58,326 nt of DNA from NCBI GenBank assembly GCA_003133665.1, contig PKYK01000022.1:1-58326 (forward strand), read 5' to 3'. The number at the start of each line of letters is the position of its first letter. The stretch's first letter is position 1. Shown piece after piece: positions 56,177 to 58,326 of this stretch. Made by a program: the position numbers and the translations under genes. The notes under the pieces were generated by a model. The model had not been told where the DNA came from, did not search any database, and saw only the letters and a list, made by a program, of their open reading frames with translations. Source of the stretch: Acidimicrobiaceae bacterium. Lineage in GTDB: Bacteria > Actinomycetota > Acidimicrobiia > Acidimicrobiales > RAAP-2.

Positions 56177-56477
56177 GGTCGATCAATTCTCTTGAAAAGA
56201 AGATGAAGTCGTCAATGCGGATATTTCTCGCGTGCGGGTTCGGAATCGTGGCCAAGATGCGTCCAAGAGGCTTTGGGCTTCCGCCAATGGAATGAAGGTG
56301 CGCCCCAACGAGCTCCAGGTTCGCCCTGCCATGGTCATCGAATGACGCTGTAAATCCATATCTCTCCAGAGCGTCGATGACGCCGATTTAATTGATACAA
56401 GAGCGAGTCGCCAATGACGAAGCCATCGACCCGTCTCTGTAATCGTAGCGAGCACGGTTTTACGACGGCGTCTTAGC
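56107..56477 (-). pseudogene. Decayed SGNH/GDSL-hydrolase-like gene
   Basis: Two open stretches in different frames join in sense: VDGFVIGDSLLYQ (about 56410-56450) carries a GDSL-type motif, then after a shift, from about 56387, VIDALERYGFTASFDDHGRA, GAHLHSIGGSPKPLGRILATI and ARNIRIDDFIFFSRELIDRG. TAA at 56388 ends the earlier frame. No start codon fits, so this is a fragment. It overlaps the flippase start (TAG at 56107). Confidence 0.5.
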
Positions 56478-56666
56478 CTCAATCTACCGTGGATCTCGCG
56501 TAGATGGTCAATTCCGACCAGTGCGCGAGGGTCATCGTCGCGGTTGGCAGTGTCTCGCATAATTGCCTGACACGCGGACGTGTCGAGCCACACTTTCGAC
56601 GAAGTTTGTAACTTGTTCGCGTTGGAAGTCGCCGGGTAGTCCGCGGGCGACCTCGAGACTGACCGC

Positions 56667-57392
56667 TCAGGTCTGCAGTCGCACGAGACGCGCGAAGCAG
56701 TTGCTCCACTGCGCGGCCCAGGGCCAGTTGGTTGGCAAGTGCAACTGGCGAGCTCGGGAGTGGTTCGTGAGACGACCCGGCAACGCGATGAACTTCCGGC
56801 GGATCGTCTTGGCGACGAGGGGTCCGGTGATCTCGAGTCCGAGCGCGCCGATCCAGCGCACGAGGTTGTGAGCGATTGAAGCGGGCACCGCTCAGGCGCT
56901 GTTGGCGTTGAAGTCGCCCGAAGGGCAGTGCTCGAGGCCCGAGCCCTCCTTCTGTTTGCCGTGCACCTCGAGGATCGTCGAGTCTAGGTCGATGGTCATG
57001 TCCCGGTCACCGGGACCAGCGCCGAGGGCCCAGGCGCGGGTCTTGAGCATCTCGGAGACCCGATCCAGCTGGCGCACGTGACCGAAGGTGAAGCCCCGTA
57101 GGAGCGTGCCCAATGTCGAGGGCGCCATCACCCGATGGGCAAGCACCGAAGACGTCGAACCCGAACGCCGGACATCGGCGTCGTCGATGCAGGTTCCTCC
57201 AACAACCAGTGAGTGCACCAGGGTCGCGGCGCGTCTCCCCGGAAACGGGACGACGGAGATCGTCTCGTCGCACCGCTCCTCCAAACCCAGTTTCTCGCTG
57301 AGTAGACCCGCCAAACCGAGCCCCGCGTTAGCGACCGCATGGTCGTCGTCGAACATCACCGACAGCGTCGAGGGAGTGTGCAAAGATTGCAT
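56667..57392 (-). pseudogene. IS1380-family transposase remnant
   Basis: The N-terminal part (DDDHAVANAGLGLAGLLSEK, TLVHSLVVGGTCIDDADV, VMAPSTLGTLLRGFTFGHVR) and the C-terminal part (LEHCPSGDFNANSA, AHNLVRW, RQLHLPTNWPWAAQW) fit an IS1380 transposase. Between KQKEGSG and LEHCPSG about 200 residues are missing, and the Trp expected after NANSA is a TGA. So it carries a deletion and a nonsense change. Start taken at ATG 57392; terminal inverted repeats were not identified. Confidence 0.75.
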
Positions 57393-57393
57393 C

Positions 57394-57474
57394 GAAAAGG
57401 TGTCCTTCTTTTTCGGTGAAACTTGGTGTGTAGAGACTCCAATTCTACCTGATGAGGACACCTTTTTCGCGCAT
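57394..57474. repeat. Inverted repeat upstream of transposase remnant
   Basis: AAGGTGTCC and GGACACCTT lie about 60 bases apart just before the transposase start. It could be an operator or end of the old element; not enough to choose. Confidence 0.4.
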
Positions 57475-57520
57475 GGTCAGCCCTTCAGAGCGGTGATTTC
57501 ACGGTGGATCCGGGCTTAGC

Positions 57521-57934
57521 TCATTCGCTCAGCACGCTCGCGCAGTGACTGCATTTCTTCGCGGCCACCGGCAGGCCGGCCGAGAGACACTGCGGGCACG
57601 TCTTCGTGTCAGCCGGAGGACCGAACACGCTGGTTCCGCGCTTCGCCATGTACGCCCGATAGGGAACGACGAGCACGAAGTAGATGACGGCCATGAAGAT
57701 GATGAAGTACACGATTGCGGAGATGAACGTTCCGATATCGACGAACTGACCCCTGATCGTCCACCCGAGGCCCGGAGAACTGACTCCACCACCCTCGATG
57801 GCGCTGACGAGAGGCGTGATGATCGAGTCGGTGAAGGACTTGATGAGCGTGCTGAATGCGAGTGCCACAACCAGTCCCACCGCGATGACTATCAACTCAC
57901 CCTGCATGAGGAAATTCTTGAATCCCTTTATCAC
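57521..57934 (-). CDS. mscL: Large-conductance mechanosensitive channel with C-terminal zinc-ribbon-like tail
   Basis: 137 residues from GTG 57934, which has AGGGAG upstream; the frame further upstream has no likeness. MIKGFKNFLMQGELIVIAVG is the MscL start, with two membrane helices (AVGLVVALAFSTLIKSFTD and FISAIVYFIIFMAVIYFVLV). The C-terminus carries CPQC and, 12 residues on, CSHC, a zinc-ribbon-like pair absent from classic MscL. Pentameric tension-gated pore that vents solutes on osmotic downshock. Confidence 0.92.
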   Translation of the reverse strand: MIKGFKNFLMQGELIVIAVGLVVALAFSTLIKSFTDSIITPLVSAIEGGGVSSPGLGWTIRGQFVDIGTFISAIVYFIIFMAVIYFVLVVPYRAYMAKRGTSVFGPPADTKTCPQCLSAGLPVAAKKCSHCASVLSE

Positions 57935-58142
57935 GACGTCTCCCTGTTTGTTCTCTCCGTTGCCATCTCTGGCCTTGGGGCGGTGCCCTCGAGGCCATTC
58001 TTGCCCCTCAGGGACTGCGCAAGGAGGTAAGTGGGCGGTCATGGCGAGAGCTTGACAACAGATCCCGACGTCAGGGTGCGAGAACCACGACAACCAAGCG
58101 CAACACCCGTTTAAGGAGCCATGGATGAACAGCCTCGTGGCG

Positions 58143-58326
58143 CTAGATAGCGGTCGCGATCAGGGTATACAGAACCGGAAGCGGATAGGCCTCGGTGCGG
58201 GAGTCCCCGGCCACTGGGCCCACGCCGATGCGAAGGCGGAAACGCCCGTCTGGCTCGAGGGGACAGCCCACCATCCCTCGGGGATCGAAACTCATCGAGG
58301 TGTGCTCCTCGAGGTATGTGGTCGAC
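58143..58326 (-). CDS. Unidentified CDS, C-terminal ~60 residues only
   Basis: An open minus-strand frame runs from the window edge to TAG (58145-58143). It ends with FDPRGMVGCPLEPDGRFRLR and EAYPLPVLYTLIATAI. No family recognised; the N-terminus is outside the window. Confidence 0.5.
   Translation of the reverse strand, partial: STTYLEEHTSMSFDPRGMVGCPLEPDGRFRLRIGVGPVAGDSRTEAYPLPVLYTLIATAI

Noticed and set aside
57394..57474. Terminal inverted repeat of the IS1380 remnant
   Set aside because: The two arms face each other just before the transposase start, not at the two ends of the element; no partner was found downstream of 56667.

Overview
The window looks like chromosome of a high-GC Gram-positive bacterium (Actinobacteria). 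The best guess is class Acidimicrobiia or a relative. The evidence is the run coaE-uvrB-uvrA-uvrC-rapZ-yvcK-gap-pgk-tpiA-secG, many GTG/TTG starts with ATGA-type overlaps, and actinobacterial families (WS/DGAT acyltransferase, EF-G2-type GTPase, DUF1918, DUF3054, DUF3303, DUF6186-like). Genus cannot be told from the sequence. whiA, which often sits between yvcK and gap in Gram-positives, is absent from that slot.

Layout. (1) 1-3036, minus strand: an oligopeptide/dipeptide ABC importer (ATPase fragment, ATPase, two permeases). (2) 3144-17041, plus strand: a tightly packed core block for CoA synthesis, UvrABC repair, RapZ/YvcK, lower glycolysis, SecG and a lipid/secreted peptide-binding protein. 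(3) 17085-17168: tRNA-Leu(GAG). (4) About 17.2-44.2 kb: an accessory region of mostly single-gene units with mixed functions (hybrid histidine kinase plus EAL regulator, acidic protein, secreted proteins, metallo-hydrolase, GNATs, HAD, MetE-like, VOC, SDR, EF-G2, nitroreductase, flavin reductase, MoaD-like plus Asp-box protein, WS/DGAT, DCC protein). (5) About 44.7-53.7 kb: more small enzymes and a large PAS-GAF-PAS-GAF-PAS-GGDEF-EAL protein. (6) 53985-57.5 kb: a lower-GC glycan patch (GT2, flippase, decayed SGNH-like gene) next to a decayed IS1380-type transposase. (7) mscL and the 3' end of an unidentified gene.

The most unusual feature is a dispersed, same-orientation repeat found between genes from about 20.8 kb onward, with degraded copies to about 44.2 kb. 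Its 3' end, GCCTCCGACACCA, equals the 3' end of the tRNA-Leu just upstream, but with CCA in place of the CTA that follows the tRNA gene. Good copies have two small hairpins: GCCA-N8-TGGC, then GTCGG-N4-CCGAC. Copies usually sit just after the stop codon of a minus-strand gene. The layout recalls an integron cassette array anchored at a tRNA, but canonical attC cores and an integrase were not seen. The same region holds two diverged copies of an approximately 265-nt RNA-like element (32789-33053 and 44332-44596), each with conserved blocks, a conserved tiny ORF behind a Shine-Dalgarno sequence, and an intrinsic terminator with a compensating base change. I could not assign it to a known RNA family.

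All family names come from reading motifs in the sequence; no database search was run.
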